Below, one piece after another: positions 26,921-36,498 of a DNA stretch of 64,000 bases (the first letter of the stretch is position 1; every line of letters begins with the position of its first letter). The stretch spans positions 7,855,001 through 7,919,000 of the forward strand of contig NZ_CP036433.1 in assembly GCF_007751035.1 (NCBI RefSeq). Direction: 5' to 3'. The translations under genes were made by a program, and so were the position numbers. This stretch comes from Lignipirellula cremea. Lineage in GTDB: Bacteria; Planctomycetota; Planctomycetia; Pirellulales; Pirellulaceae. The notes beneath the pieces were generated by a model that was given only the letters and a program-made list of their open reading frames with translations, was not told where the DNA came from and did not search any database.

Positions 26921-29212
26921 ATGTCGCCCCTTTCTTTTTTCCATGCGACCGACAGAGTCATCGCCCTGCTGCTGTTACTGTTGATCGCGACGATCGGCTG
27001 CACCCCTGGCAGCGCGGCGTCCCCGGTGCTGGCTGCGCTGCCAGGCCAAAGCGACGAGGCGGGATCCTCGGATTCGGTCGACGCAGAGGACGCCGCCGAA
27101 GAAGCGGTCGACGAAATGCGCACGCTGCCCGTCGCCGCCGACGCCGACCACCCGTTCCCCAACCGCGGTCCGGCCCCCGACTTTCCCAAAGGGCTCACCT
27201 GGCTGAATACGGCCAAACCGATCCACGTGAACGACCTGAAAGGGAAGTTCGTCCTGCTGGATTTCTGGACTTACTGCTGCATCAACTGCATTCATATTCT
27301 CCCGGAGCTGAAAAAGCTGGAACACGCTTACCCCAACAACCTGGTGGTGATCGGCGTGCACTCGGCCAAGTTCGAAACGGAAAAAGGGAGCGACAACATC
27401 GCCTCCGCCATCCTGCGTTATGAGATTGAACACCCGGTCGTCAACGACAAGGACCACCGCATCTGGAACTTGTATGGCGTGAACAGCTGGCCTTCGATTG
27501 TGCTGATCGATCCCGAGGGGAATTTCGTCGGTCGGGCCAGCGGCGAATTCAAGTTTGAAACGATCGATCGCCTGCTCAAACAGGTGGTGCCGTACTACCG
27601 CAAAAAGAAAACCCTGGACGAAACGCCCGTGCGGTTTGAGCGGCTGGCGTATGACGCCAAGGAAACCCCGCTGCAGTTCCCGGGCAAAGTGCTGGCCGAC
27701 GAAGCCAGCAACCGCCTGTTCATCGCGGACAGCAACCACAACCGGATCGTGGTCACCGACCTGGCCGGCAAACTGATCAACACCATCGGGTCAGGCGAGA
27801 TTGGCGAAAACGACGGCTCCTTCGCCGAAGCCACCTTCGACCACCCCCAGGGGATGGCGCTCCGCGGCAACCTTTTATATGTCGCCGACACGGAGAACCA
27901 CCGTCTGCGGAAGATCGACCTGGAAAATGGAACGGTCGCCACCATCGCCGGCACGGGCGAACAGGGCGGGCTGCCCTTTCCCGGTGCGGAAGAAATGCGA
28001 GCCGGCGGCGCCGCGCCCAAGCGGTTTGTCGGACTGCCCCGGCGGACCGCGTTGAACAGTCCCTGGGCGCTGCACATCCACGGCGAAGACCTGTATATCG
28101 CCATGGCCGGGCCGCACCAGATCTGGAAGATGCCTCTGGATGAATCTGAAATCGGCCCCTACGCCGGCAACGGTCGGGAAGATATCGTCGACGGCGCCTT
28201 GCTGCCCGATGAACCGTACCAGGCCGAAGGTCTGCGCGGCGGCGGACTGGTGACCTTTTCCGCCTTTGCCCAGCCCAGCGGCCTCGCTAGCGACGGCGAA
28301 TGGCTGTACGTGGCCGATAGCGAAGGCAGCTCCATCCGCGCCGTTCCGTTCGATATGAACAAGCCCGTGCAGACCCTCGTCGGCACCAGCAACCTGGTCG
28401 CCGGTCGCCTGTTTGAATTCGGCCTGGTCGACGGCGCCCGGGACAAAGCCAAGCTGCAGCATCCGCTGGGGGTCGCCTGGCACGATGGCAAGGTCTATGT
28501 GGCCGACACCTATAACAACGCCATCCGGGTCGTCGACTGCCGGACCGGCGCGGTGCAAACCGTGGCGGGAGTGAGAGCGCCCGACCCGGACTCCGGCATA
28601 CTGACCGGCCAGCCGGGCGACAGCGACGAAGACGGCTCGTTCGATGAACCGGCCGGTCTCAGCTACGCCGGCGGCAAACTGTATGTGGCCGACACCAACA
28701 ACCACGCCATCCGCGTGATCGATCTCGCGACGAAGAAAACGTCGACGCTGCAGATCGCCGGCCTGGCGGCGCCCGGTCCTGCCGAATCGGTCAAAAAGAA
28801 GCCCGACTTCACCAAAGCCCGCAAGCACTTGCTGCCCACGACCAAGGTCCGCCCTGTCGACGGCAAGGTCGTGCTGAAGGTGAAATTCCAGCTGCCTGCC
28901 GGCTGGAAGATCAACGAACTGGCGCCGATGCAGTACTATCCCGACTCGCCCGAAGCGACCGGCCCGATCGATCGGGAAGCGCTGGGCGATTTTGTCGAAG
29001 TCGAGAAACCGACCAGCGAGTTCACCGTCGCCCTGCCGGTCGCCGCCGACGGCGTCGACACGGTCACCATTGGCATGAACTATTACTACTGCCAGAAAGA
29101 CGGCGGCCTGTGTAAGATCGGCTCTGTCATCTGGACGGCGCCGCTGGAAATTTCCAGTACGGCCGCCGACACCGAGGTCGAGCTGGAACACAAGATCATC
29201 ACCTTCCCGTAA
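26921..29212 (+). CDS. NHLRC2-like thioredoxin/NHL-repeat lipoprotein
   Basis: A 763-residue protein. It has a lipoprotein-type signal (LLLLIATIGC), a thioredoxin-fold domain with the distinctive redox motif CCINC (in FWTYCCINCIHILPELK), and a six-bladed NHL propeller with repeated units such as LYVADTENHRLRKIDL and VYVADTYNNAIRVVD, then a C-terminal beta domain of the DsbD type. This is the same order as animal NHLRC2. It probably acts in the periplasm or on the surface as a thiol-dependent protein. ATG 26921 has GGAGGAG about 8 nt upstream. A strong terminator follows. Confidence 0.9.
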   Translation: MSPLSFFHATDRVIALLLLLLIATIGCTPGSAASPVLAALPGQSDEAGSSDSVDAEDAAEEAVDEMRTLPVAADADHPFPNRGPAPDFPKGLTWLNTAKPIHVNDLKGKFVLLDFWTYCCINCIHILPELKKLEHAYPNNLVVIGVHSAKFETEKGSDNIASAILRYEIEHPVVNDKDHRIWNLYGVNSWPSIVLIDPEGNFVGRASGEFKFETIDRLLKQVVPYYRKKKTLDETPVRFERLAYDAKETPLQFPGKVLADEASNRLFIADSNHNRIVVTDLAGKLINTIGSGEIGENDGSFAEATFDHPQGMALRGNLLYVADTENHRLRKIDLENGTVATIAGTGEQGGLPFPGAEEMRAGGAAPKRFVGLPRRTALNSPWALHIHGEDLYIAMAGPHQIWKMPLDESEIGPYAGNGREDIVDGALLPDEPYQAEGLRGGGLVTFSAFAQPSGLASDGEWLYVADSEGSSIRAVPFDMNKPVQTLVGTSNLVAGRLFEFGLVDGARDKAKLQHPLGVAWHDGKVYVADTYNNAIRVVDCRTGAVQTVAGVRAPDPDSGILTGQPGDSDEDGSFDEPAGLSYAGGKLYVADTNNHAIRVIDLATKKTSTLQIAGLAAPGPAESVKKKPDFTKARKHLLPTTKVRPVDGKVVLKVKFQLPAGWKINELAPMQYYPDSPEATGPIDREALGDFVEVEKPTSEFTVALPVAADGVDTVTIGMNYYYCQKDGGLCKIGSVIWTAPLEISSTAADTEVELEHKIITFP

Positions 29213-29651
29213 ACCGGGAAACGTCGATCCTGGAAATCCGGGAACCCGTGATCCTCGCGCAGCGTTCCCGGCGCGCGGGTCCGGCGCGACTCTCTCCCTT
29301 GGCGACGGGCGTTCTTGCCCGTCGCTTTTTTTCTGTCAGCCAGCGGCTATTTTTGCAATCGCACCTTCCGCTAGCGACCCAGGCTTTGCTTCGCTGCGTA
29401 TCTGATGGTAGCGGTTACAAAAGCCTTGCCGTCGTCCTCCACTGCCGGGGCGTACGGTTCCCTTTGCGGGTCAGGCAAAGTTTGCCAATCTCTTTCCAAA
29501 TCTTGGGAACGCGCACCTTGCGAAACGCGCGTTTTTAACGATAATGGGGAGATTGGGAAGTTCGCACTTTTCAGCACACTCCGTCCCTTCCGAAGAGGCG
29601 GCGCCGCTCGCTCGGCCCCAACCTGCGCCTCTTTCTCTTGTCCGATCTATT
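29213..29651. other. Non-coding region with terminator
   Basis: 439 bp between the NHL gene and the DoxX-like gene. It holds the terminator at 29302-29332; nothing else is recognised. The promoter of the DoxX/Gfo operon must lie in the second half. Confidence 0.5.
29302..29332 (+). terminator. Intrinsic terminator of the NHLRC2-like gene
   Basis: A perfect 9-bp stem GCGACGGGC / GCCCGTCGC with a 6-nt loop (GTTCTT) is followed by seven T residues (29326-29332). It is about 90 bp past the stop. Confidence 0.93.
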
Positions 29652-30710
29652 GTGAGGAGTAGTCCCCTGTATTCTGCACGATATCCCTTGGGCCTTTTTG
29701 CAGTGATCGCGCTGGTCGCGCTCCGCGTGGGAATCGGCTGGCAGTTCTTCTCCGAAGGCGCCGACAAACTCAACGACGGATTCGATGCGACCGGTTTTCT
29801 CTCCGCCGCAAAAGGACCCTTCGCCCCGTTCTATACCAGCATGGTATGGGATAAAGACGGTCTCATTCGCCTGAACTACGCCGGCGAAGAAACGGCCGAC
29901 GGCAAGCCGCTGGACAGCCGCGTCGACACCCAGCCAACCGAGCGCCACTGGGACCTGTATCGCCAGCGGGTCGTCAACCATTACGGCTTCACGGACAAGC
30001 TTCCGCAGGCCAAAGCCGAGAAGGCAAAAGGCGATAAGGCCGAAGCCAGCAAAGTCAAAACGACCGATGCAGAACCGGAATTGTCGCAAAAGGACCAGGC
30101 CCAGGAAGTCTTTGAGAACTACGTCGAACGGATGAATTACTTCTTTGCCGTCAACGCCGACGACATCGACCAGTACTTCAGCGGCCTGGGACGTCGCCAC
30201 GCCCTGCGGGAAGACCCCGTGCGGCACGAAGTGGCCTCGCTCAAAGGCCAGCGAATGACCATCGAAAGCGACCTGAAAAAAGCGGCCGGCCCCTGGCTGC
30301 GCGAAGTCGATACGCTGTGGAACGGCCTGGAGCGCGATCTGAACGACATCGCCACCGAGGACCAGAAACAGCGATTCGGTTTCCTGCCGATCCAGCGTCC
30401 CGGAGAAGCCTCGGTCGGCATCAGCACGATCAACCGCATTATCCCCTGGTTCGACACGATCATTGGCGGCCTGCTGATCGTCGGCCTGTTTACCCGTGCG
30501 GCCGCGATTGCGGGCGCCGCGTTCCTGCTGTCGGTCGTCCTGTCACAGTTCCCCCTGGCGTACGACGCCAGTTCCACTATTTATCAATTCAACCTGATGC
30601 TCGCCCTGCTCGTCCTGGCGGCGACGGGGGCTGGCCGGTACCTGGGTCTGGATTTCCTCCTGCATAGCCTGTGGGTAAAACGTCAACCTCGTCCCCAGCC
30701 TGCCACATAA
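29652..30710 (+). CDS. DoxX-like membrane protein with large insertion
   Basis: Membrane protein of DoxX type. The N-terminal helix (LGLFAVIALVALRVGIGWQFF) is followed by a hydrophilic insertion of about 220 residues, then three hydrophobic helices (IIPWFDTIIGGLLIVGLFTR, AAFLLSVVLSQFPLAY, LMLALLVLAATGAGRYLGLD). The usual DoxX is about 150 residues, so this is an extended relative. Start is uncertain: GTG at 29652 is in frame, but GAGGAG at 29654-29659 suits a CTG at 29667 better. The stop is 15 bp before the Gfo/Idh/MocA ATG, so the two form an operon. Function is unknown. Confidence 0.78.
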   Translation: MRSSPLYSARYPLGLFAVIALVALRVGIGWQFFSEGADKLNDGFDATGFLSAAKGPFAPFYTSMVWDKDGLIRLNYAGEETADGKPLDSRVDTQPTERHWDLYRQRVVNHYGFTDKLPQAKAEKAKGDKAEASKVKTTDAEPELSQKDQAQEVFENYVERMNYFFAVNADDIDQYFSGLGRRHALREDPVRHEVASLKGQRMTIESDLKKAAGPWLREVDTLWNGLERDLNDIATEDQKQRFGFLPIQRPGEASVGISTINRIIPWFDTIIGGLLIVGLFTRAAAIAGAAFLLSVVLSQFPLAYDASSTIYQFNLMLALLVLAATGAGRYLGLDFLLHSLWVKRQPRPQPAT

Positions 30711-30725
30711 TCCACGGAGTCCCGT

Positions 30726-32552
30726 ATGAATCTTAAGCCAGAAGAAAAAGAAGTCGGGCGCGAGAACTTCTACGACGCAGTCGGCGCCTACGACCGGATG
30801 AACAATCTGGGACGTCGCGACTTTCTTAAAGCAGTCGTGGGAGCGGGCGTTGTGTCGGGCGCCGGACTGGGCGCCATGTGGTTCGGCTACAGCCGTCCCA
30901 GCCGTCCGTTACGCATCGGCGTGATCGGCACCGGCGACGAAGGGGGCGTGCTCATTGGCGCGCTCAACCCCGACTACGTCGAAGTCAAAGCGATCGCCGA
31001 CATTCGCCCTTCCAGCGTGCACCGGGCCCTGCATGGCGATCACGCCAGCCCGGCCGCCTACGCGGCCCGCCGCGGCCTGATGAACGTGTACGGCTGGCAT
31101 AGCGAAAGCGAAGCCCGCAAGCATGTGACCATTTATGAAAACGGCTACGACGAGTTGCTCCGCGACCCCAACATTGAAGCGGTCATTATCGCGTTGCCGC
31201 TGCACCTGCACGCCCATGCAGCCGTCCAGGCGATGGTCCACGGCAAGCATGTACTGACCGAAAAACTGATGGCCCATAATGTGGCCCAGTGCAAGGTCAT
31301 GTCGCGCGTCGCCGACCAGGAAAACCTGCTCCTGGCGACCGGCCACCAGCGTCATTACAACATTCTGTACGATAACGCCGTCAACCTGATCCGCTGGGGC
31401 GTGCTGGGACAGATCCACTTCATTCGCGCCCAGTGGCACCGCGGCAACCTGCCCGGCAAAGACAGCTGGGCCCAGCCGATCCCCGGCGGAGAAATGGGTT
31501 ACAGCCGCAGCGGCAAACAGATTCCCATCGACCCGATCGCCGACCAGCTCCGCGCGTTCAAAGCGATGCTCGCCAGCGAAGGCGAACCGAGCAAGGCCGA
31601 ACTGCTCAAAAAGAAGGTCGCCCAGTGGGAAGCCTGGAACCAGGACCAGCAGATTCGCGACTCCCTGGTTAACTACGGCTACGGTCCGATCAATCTCCCC
31701 AACAACCAGCAGTTCGACGCCCTGCACGAACTGGTTCGCTGGCGCCTGTGGGAACGCACCGGCGGCGGCCTGATGGCCGAACTTGGCAGCCATCAGCTCG
31801 ACGCGGCCCAGATCTTTATCAGCGCCCTGCGAGCCGAAGGGAAGGCTTCGCACCCGCTGACCGTACACGCCGTCGGCGGCCGCCATATTTTCCCGCAGGA
31901 TCGCGACTCCGACGATCACGTGTACTGCACGCTTGAGTTCCCCGGTCCCCATTACGACCCGGGCTACGACCCGGGCTACTGGGATCCGGTCATGAACGTG
32001 CCCGATCCCAAAACGGGCATCCCGTCGTACGAGCACGATCCGAACAAAAAGATCGTCATGACCTATTCGTCGGTCAACGGCAACGGCTACGGCGGCTATG
32101 GCGAAACCGTCATGGGCACCAAAGGCACCCTGGTTCTCGAACGCGAGAAAGAGGTCATGCTCTACAAGAGCTCCGACACTTCGACCCGCGTGGGCGTGAA
32201 AAAAGGCGCCGGCGGTCCGACCATGGACACCCAGGAAAGCGGCGCCGGACCGGCCAAAGCAGCGGTCGAATCGGGCCCCGTCAGCCGCGGTTACACCGAG
32301 CAGATCGAGCACTGGGCCTGGTGCATTATGAACCCCGATCCGGCCAACCGGCCGAAGTGCCATCCCGAAGTGGCCGTGGCCGACGCCACCATCGCGTTGA
32401 CCTCCAAACATGCGATGGCGAACGGCCGCAGCGGCAAAAGCGGCTACATCAGGTTCAAGGAAGAGTGGTTCGACATTAACCGCGACGAAGTTCCGTACGG
32501 CCCCACCGTCAAGGAAGAATGGGCCAACCTGCACAAGCGGGACCTGAGCTAA
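30726..32552 (+). CDS. Gfo/Idh/MocA family oxidoreductase, Tat-exported
   Basis: NAD(P)-dependent oxidoreductase acting on a sugar or polyol, here with an export signal. The twin-arginine motif GRRDFLKAVVGAG is at residues 29-41, after an unusually long N-region of 28 residues. The Rossmann loop GVIGTGDEGG (65-74) follows, and EKLMAHN replaces the common EKP catalytic motif. The length of 608 is far above the typical 350-450 and includes extra C-terminal segments. ATG has GGAG about 6 nt upstream. Operon with the DoxX-like gene. Confidence 0.9.
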   Translation: MNLKPEEKEVGRENFYDAVGAYDRMNNLGRRDFLKAVVGAGVVSGAGLGAMWFGYSRPSRPLRIGVIGTGDEGGVLIGALNPDYVEVKAIADIRPSSVHRALHGDHASPAAYAARRGLMNVYGWHSESEARKHVTIYENGYDELLRDPNIEAVIIALPLHLHAHAAVQAMVHGKHVLTEKLMAHNVAQCKVMSRVADQENLLLATGHQRHYNILYDNAVNLIRWGVLGQIHFIRAQWHRGNLPGKDSWAQPIPGGEMGYSRSGKQIPIDPIADQLRAFKAMLASEGEPSKAELLKKKVAQWEAWNQDQQIRDSLVNYGYGPINLPNNQQFDALHELVRWRLWERTGGGLMAELGSHQLDAAQIFISALRAEGKASHPLTVHAVGGRHIFPQDRDSDDHVYCTLEFPGPHYDPGYDPGYWDPVMNVPDPKTGIPSYEHDPNKKIVMTYSSVNGNGYGGYGETVMGTKGTLVLEREKEVMLYKSSDTSTRVGVKKGAGGPTMDTQESGAGPAKAAVESGPVSRGYTEQIEHWAWCIMNPDPANRPKCHPEVAVADATIALTSKHAMANGRSGKSGYIRFKEEWFDINRDEVPYGPTVKEEWANLHKRDLS

Positions 32553-32594
32553 GCGGCCCACGGCTTTCGCCGTGCCTTCAGCGAAAATTCTCAC

Positions 32595-32629
32595 ACGCGT
32601 TCTCGATCTTTCGAGGACGCGTTTCTTTT
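32595..32629 (+). terminator. Intrinsic terminator of the DoxX-Gfo operon
   Basis: A 12-bp stem with one G-T wobble (ACGCGTTCTCGA / TCGAGGACGCGT) and 4-nt loop TCTT, followed by TTCTTTT. Confidence 0.85.
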
Positions 32630-32712
32630 GCCCCCTGGGTGGTTTACGCTTAAACTGCTCGTAGCCGTTTCCCCCTTTCGCACCTACATTCGCCACCACA
32701 GAGGTTACCTCC

Positions 32713-33399
32713 ATGATGATTCGCCCCGCCGCCTTGGCGCTGCTCACCCTGTTCTCTGTTTCGTTCGCCGCTTCCCTCCCCGCCGCCGAACCGCTGCCGG
32801 TTGTGCATACCGACAACTTTGAAGAGGGCGTCAAGCAGTGGAGCCCAACCGACCCCGAAGCCTGGAAGGTGACCGAGTCCGACGGCAACCACGTTTACAG
32901 CCAGTTCAAAAAGAAGAGCAACTACAATCCGCCGCACCGTAGCCCGTTCAACATCAGCCTGCTGCAGGATGTGAACGTCGGTGACTTTGACCTGACCGTC
33001 AAGGTTCTCAGCACGCATCCCGACTATGGCCACCGCGACGCCTGCCTGTTTTTCGGTTACCAGGACCCGGCCCACTTTTACTATGTGCACCTGGGGAAAA
33101 AGGCCGACGACCATGCGAACCAGATCTTCATTGTGAACGAGGCGGCCCGCAACAAAATCTCCGAGAAGTCGACCGACGGCACCGACTGGGACGACAACTG
33201 GCACACGCTGCGAATCAAACGCCGCGTCGAAACCGGCCTGATCGAAATCTTCTATGACAACATGGAAGAGCCCGTCATGGTCTCGCACGACAAAACGTTC
33301 GTCTGGGGCCGCGTGGGTCTGGGCAGCTTCGACGACACGACCGCCTGGGATGAGTTTGAACTGCGGGGCGTGAAAGTCACGCCGCCCGCTTCAAAGTAA
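32713..33399 (+). CDS. Secreted beta-sandwich protein, DUF1080/LamG-like
   Basis: A 228-residue protein with a signal peptide (to about residue 25, ending PAAE) and one beta-rich domain with NFEEGVKQWSP, HVYSQFKKKSNYN and CLFFGYQDPAHFYYVHLGKK. The fold resembles concanavalin-type or DUF1080 carbohydrate-binding domains. No catalytic residues are clear. ATG at 32713 and ATG at 32716 both fit; AGAGG lies upstream. It is monocistronic. Function not established. Confidence 0.75.
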   Translation: MMIRPAALALLTLFSVSFAASLPAAEPLPVVHTDNFEEGVKQWSPTDPEAWKVTESDGNHVYSQFKKKSNYNPPHRSPFNISLLQDVNVGDFDLTVKVLSTHPDYGHRDACLFFGYQDPAHFYYVHLGKKADDHANQIFIVNEAARNKISEKSTDGTDWDDNWHTLRIKRRVETGLIEIFYDNMEEPVMVSHDKTFVWGRVGLGSFDDTTAWDEFELRGVKVTPPASK

Positions 33400-33475
33400 C
33401 CGCCGGCCCGACGGGTAAACAACGCGAGGCGAATCAATACCGCATCGCGTTTCGTCGTTTTGCGAGAAAGCAGAC

Positions 33476-33734
33476 GCCGGACAGTCGCCTTTCACTCCGT
33501 GAAAGGACGCGTACTTTTGCGGAGAGGCTGTGAATTTATTCCGAAATTCAAGGGATGTTAACTTAGGATGCTTCAAAAACGAGCCATTTTCATCTCAGAG
33601 GCGAGGTTTGAGATCAAAACAGGGTCGTTTTTGAGAGCCATTTGCTAGAAGAACCCCTCCTCTGGTTAATAAATTCACAGCCTCGGAGCGAAAGACGACT
33701 GACCGTAGCCTTCCGTCAGTAAAAAGTTTCGCGG
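33476..33734 (+). repeat. Intergenic hairpin repeat, copy B, interrupted
   Basis: Hairpin 1 is intact (CTTTCACTCCGTGAAAG). Hairpin 2 is split after GCGGAG by a 159-bp element and resumes as CGGAGCGAAAGACGACTGACC. Removing the element and one copy of CGGAG restores the repeat. Confidence 0.85.
33525..33683. mobile_element. MITE-like non-autonomous insertion element
   Basis: A 159-bp element. Its ends are perfect 16-bp inverted repeats (AGGCTGTGAATTTATT at 33525-33540 and the complement at 33668-33683). It is flanked by a 5-bp direct repeat CGGAG (33520-33524 and 33684-33688), as expected for a target-site duplication. It has no ORF. Its interior carries further inverted pieces (TCAAAAACGA and TCGTTTTTGA; ATCTCA and TGAGAT), so the single strand can fold almost fully. 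The parent transposase is not in this window. Confidence 0.88.
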
Positions 33735-33767
33735 CCGTTTCGCCGTTCTTGTTCCTGGAGTCGACCG

Positions 33768-36425
33768 ATGAAGTCTTTGCGCCTGATCTGCTGCTGTCTT
33801 GCCGTCTGGGGAACCGTGTCGGCAATGCCGGCCCAGGCGGAGGACTGGCCCCAGTGGAAGCTCGACTCCCGGCATTCCGGCAACGCGCCGGATCGAAGTC
33901 TGGCGCCGTCGCTCGGCCTGGTCGGCGCCGTGCCGCTGACCGACGGCATATACGGCTCGCCGGTGATCGTAGGCGGCAAGATCTATCTGGTCGACGGGGC
34001 GGGGGTCGCCTTCTGCATCGACGCCGCGACGCTGACGGTCGACTGGCAAACGCCCACCGACGGCGGCCCGGCCAACTGCAACAATGTCAGCTCGCCCGCC
34101 GTCGCCGGTGATCATCTGCACTTCGGCGTGATGGCCGGCTTCTACTACGTGCTCGACCGGAAAACGGGCCAGGTGGTGCAGCGCATCGACACCCAGGATC
34201 CCATTTTCAGCACCCCGGTTGTCGGAGCCGACCGCGTCTACTTCGCCACACTGGGCGCCCAGGTGTATGCGGTCGACTTCGCGGGGAAACTCGCCTGGAG
34301 CTGGGACTTCGTGAAAGAGGTCATCGGCTTTGAAGGGAACCGCTGGTCCGGCGAGCAGTGGCACGCCTTCAAGAAGGGCCGGGTCACCTGGAAGGATCAC
34401 TTCTGCTGCTCGCGCAACCTGGCCCTGCATGAGAAAACGCTGGTGATTCCGGCCGGCGGACGCGTGGTTTTCCTCGACGACGCCGGCGATCACCCGACCC
34501 TGCGCGTGGTGGGCGAGATCCCCAACCAGAACGGCAGCGAGTACCCGGCCGCCTTTGGCCTGAGCCTGGGCGACGACGGGGCCGCCTACGTGCAGTGGCA
34601 TCGCCGCGATAACGTGGGCCGGGTCGAAATCCTTCGCCTGCAGGGCGACCAAGCAGTCGCCACGGCCGTTGCGGATACGCTCACCGCCATCGACCTGCCG
34701 GGGCTGATGAGCTTCGCCTCGGTCAGTATCCGCGGGGACGACATCTATCGCGTCCGGCCCGAACAAGGCCTGGGACTCTGTCGCCATGGCCTGGAAGAGA
34801 ACTCGATCCAGCCGATCGCGGCCGCCGCCTCGATCTGCTCACCCATCCTGCTGGCCCGGCATGCGGTCTACGGCGGTCTCGACGGCAAACTGGTCGTGGC
34901 TCCGCTCTCCGGCGACGAAGAGCCCTGGACGTTCGCTACGGCCTTTGGCAAGCCGATCACGGCGCCGGCCGCAGTCTGCGACGGCCGCATTTACTTCGGC
35001 TGCGAGGACGGCTACCTGTACGTACTGGGCCCTGATGGGAAAGCCCCGCTGCCGACCCGGGCGCTCGACCTGGAGCAGATTCGCAGCCCGCTGACCGGCA
35101 AGTTTACCGACGCCAAATACAACTGGTACACCAACTACGGCAACGTCGGTTGCACCAACGCCAACGACCAGGGGATCGAACCGCCGGTGCGGATGCGGTG
35201 GGTCCGCCGCGTGGAAGGCTCCGTCAAACATATCCCCGTCTGCGGCGGAGGGCGGATGTACACGCACACGGCCGAAGGGCAGATCATCGCCGTTGAACAA
35301 GAGACAGGCCGCCTGCTGTGGCGCCGATACTTCCCCGGCGTGTACCTGTCGTTCACCTCCCCGCTGTACCATCAGGATCGGCTGCTGGTGCCGCAGGCCG
35401 GCCTCAAGGGCTCGTTCCTGCGCTGCCTGGACGCGGCGACTGGGGAGCTGCTGTGGGAACAGCCGTTCAGCGGCTCGCCCAGCTGGAGCCGGCAGTTCCC
35501 GCCCGTCATGCACGGCAACCTGGCGATCTACGCCTCTGGTTCGGGCGAATACGCGGCGGCCGGAACGGAGAAGGCCTTCGCCTGGCGGCGTCTGCAGGAA
35601 CGGACCGACGGCAACGAGGTGATGAGCTTTCTCTACAGCCATAACAACCCGTTCTATCCGGCCGACAACCGGCCGCTGATCTGGGCCTGGAATATCGAAA
35701 CGGGCGAACTTGTCTGGCAGAAGGACTACTCCAAATACGGCTCCGGCGGCAACGACTGCGGACTCGCCATGATGGACGGCCAGCTGTACTACTCCACCTT
35801 TTTCGGTTACCAGGCCGATCAAAGGCGCCGCCGCGGCGAAACGGGCGGCGTCAACGGCCTGACCGTTTCCCTGGATCCCCTGACCGGCGAAGAAAAGTGG
35901 CTGTCGACCGATTACTATGTGACGGCCGGCTGCACTGTGACCGCCAAAGACGGCCGGCTGTACCTGGGCGGGTACAACCAGGCGAACGACAAAACCAAGG
36001 AGCGATTCATCTGGTGCCTCGACGCCCGCGACGGCGCTCTGGTGTGGAAATCCGACCCGGTCGCCTCTGCGGTCAACGTGGTGACGGTCGGCGAGCGGTT
36101 CATTTTTTCTAACGCCATCAGGGCGCAGTGCCATTTGTTCGACAAGAAAACGGGAGAGATCGTCTACCGTTTCGGCCTGGACTACAACTGCACGCGGTTC
36201 ACGCTTTCGGAACCGTACCTGATGGGCCCCAACATGGACATGCTCGACCTGACCGACGGGCACAAGCTGGTGGCGACCGGCCCGGCCGTTGACTCCCGCG
36301 AGTGCCTGGGCTCAGCCGTATCGAACGGGCGCATCTTCTACATTTCCCAGGCCAGCGGACTGGAGCTGTCGGCCGTGACGGGAGAAGACGCCCGGCGCCT
36401 GCCGCCCGTGTGGGAAAAAAGGTAA
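33768..36425 (+). CDS. PQQ-like beta-propeller protein, secreted
   Basis: An 885-residue protein with a signal peptide (to about residue 26, PAQA-ED) and many repeated propeller units (examples LVDGAGVAFCIDAATLTVDW, VQRIDTQDPIFSTPVVGADRV, QIIAVEQETGRLLWRRYFPG). The repeats resemble BamB or PQQ-dependent enzymes, but PQQ-binding residues are not evident. Length and repeats suggest two propellers. ATG 33768 has GGAG about 8 nt upstream. Likely periplasmic scaffold or polysaccharide-binding protein. Next gene is 73 bp downstream on the same strand. Confidence 0.85.
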   Translation: MKSLRLICCCLAVWGTVSAMPAQAEDWPQWKLDSRHSGNAPDRSLAPSLGLVGAVPLTDGIYGSPVIVGGKIYLVDGAGVAFCIDAATLTVDWQTPTDGGPANCNNVSSPAVAGDHLHFGVMAGFYYVLDRKTGQVVQRIDTQDPIFSTPVVGADRVYFATLGAQVYAVDFAGKLAWSWDFVKEVIGFEGNRWSGEQWHAFKKGRVTWKDHFCCSRNLALHEKTLVIPAGGRVVFLDDAGDHPTLRVVGEIPNQNGSEYPAAFGLSLGDDGAAYVQWHRRDNVGRVEILRLQGDQAVATAVADTLTAIDLPGLMSFASVSIRGDDIYRVRPEQGLGLCRHGLEENSIQPIAAAASICSPILLARHAVYGGLDGKLVVAPLSGDEEPWTFATAFGKPITAPAAVCDGRIYFGCEDGYLYVLGPDGKAPLPTRALDLEQIRSPLTGKFTDAKYNWYTNYGNVGCTNANDQGIEPPVRMRWVRRVEGSVKHIPVCGGGRMYTHTAEGQIIAVEQETGRLLWRRYFPGVYLSFTSPLYHQDRLLVPQAGLKGSFLRCLDAATGELLWEQPFSGSPSWSRQFPPVMHGNLAIYASGSGEYAAAGTEKAFAWRRLQERTDGNEVMSFLYSHNNPFYPADNRPLIWAWNIETGELVWQKDYSKYGSGGNDCGLAMMDGQLYYSTFFGYQADQRRRRGETGGVNGLTVSLDPLTGEEKWLSTDYYVTAGCTVTAKDGRLYLGGYNQANDKTKERFIWCLDARDGALVWKSDPVASAVNVVTVGERFIFSNAIRAQCHLFDKKTGEIVYRFGLDYNCTRFTLSEPYLMGPNMDMLDLTDGHKLVATGPAVDSRECLGSAVSNGRIFYISQASGLELSAVTGEDARRLPPVWEKR

Positions 36426-36498
36426 CCTGACGTCGGCGTTCCGCCTGTTGCTGAACGTCCCCTGAAGGAATTTTTGACCATTCGTGAATAGTATCGCA

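Larger units (their letters stand above)
33400..33767. other. Non-coding region with repeat copy B and MITE-like element
   Basis: 368 bp between two plus-strand genes. It is filled by a repeat copy (33476-33734) interrupted by a 159-bp element (33525-33683). Confidence 0.85.

Noticed and set aside
26653-27216. 187-codon minus-strand frame overlapping the NHL gene start
   Set aside because: Overlaps the strongly supported gene at 26921 and shows low-complexity Ser-rich composition only.
33525-33683. MITE as a riboswitch or intact IS
   Set aside because: It has exact inverted ends, target duplication and no ORF, so a non-autonomous element is better; no transposase is present.
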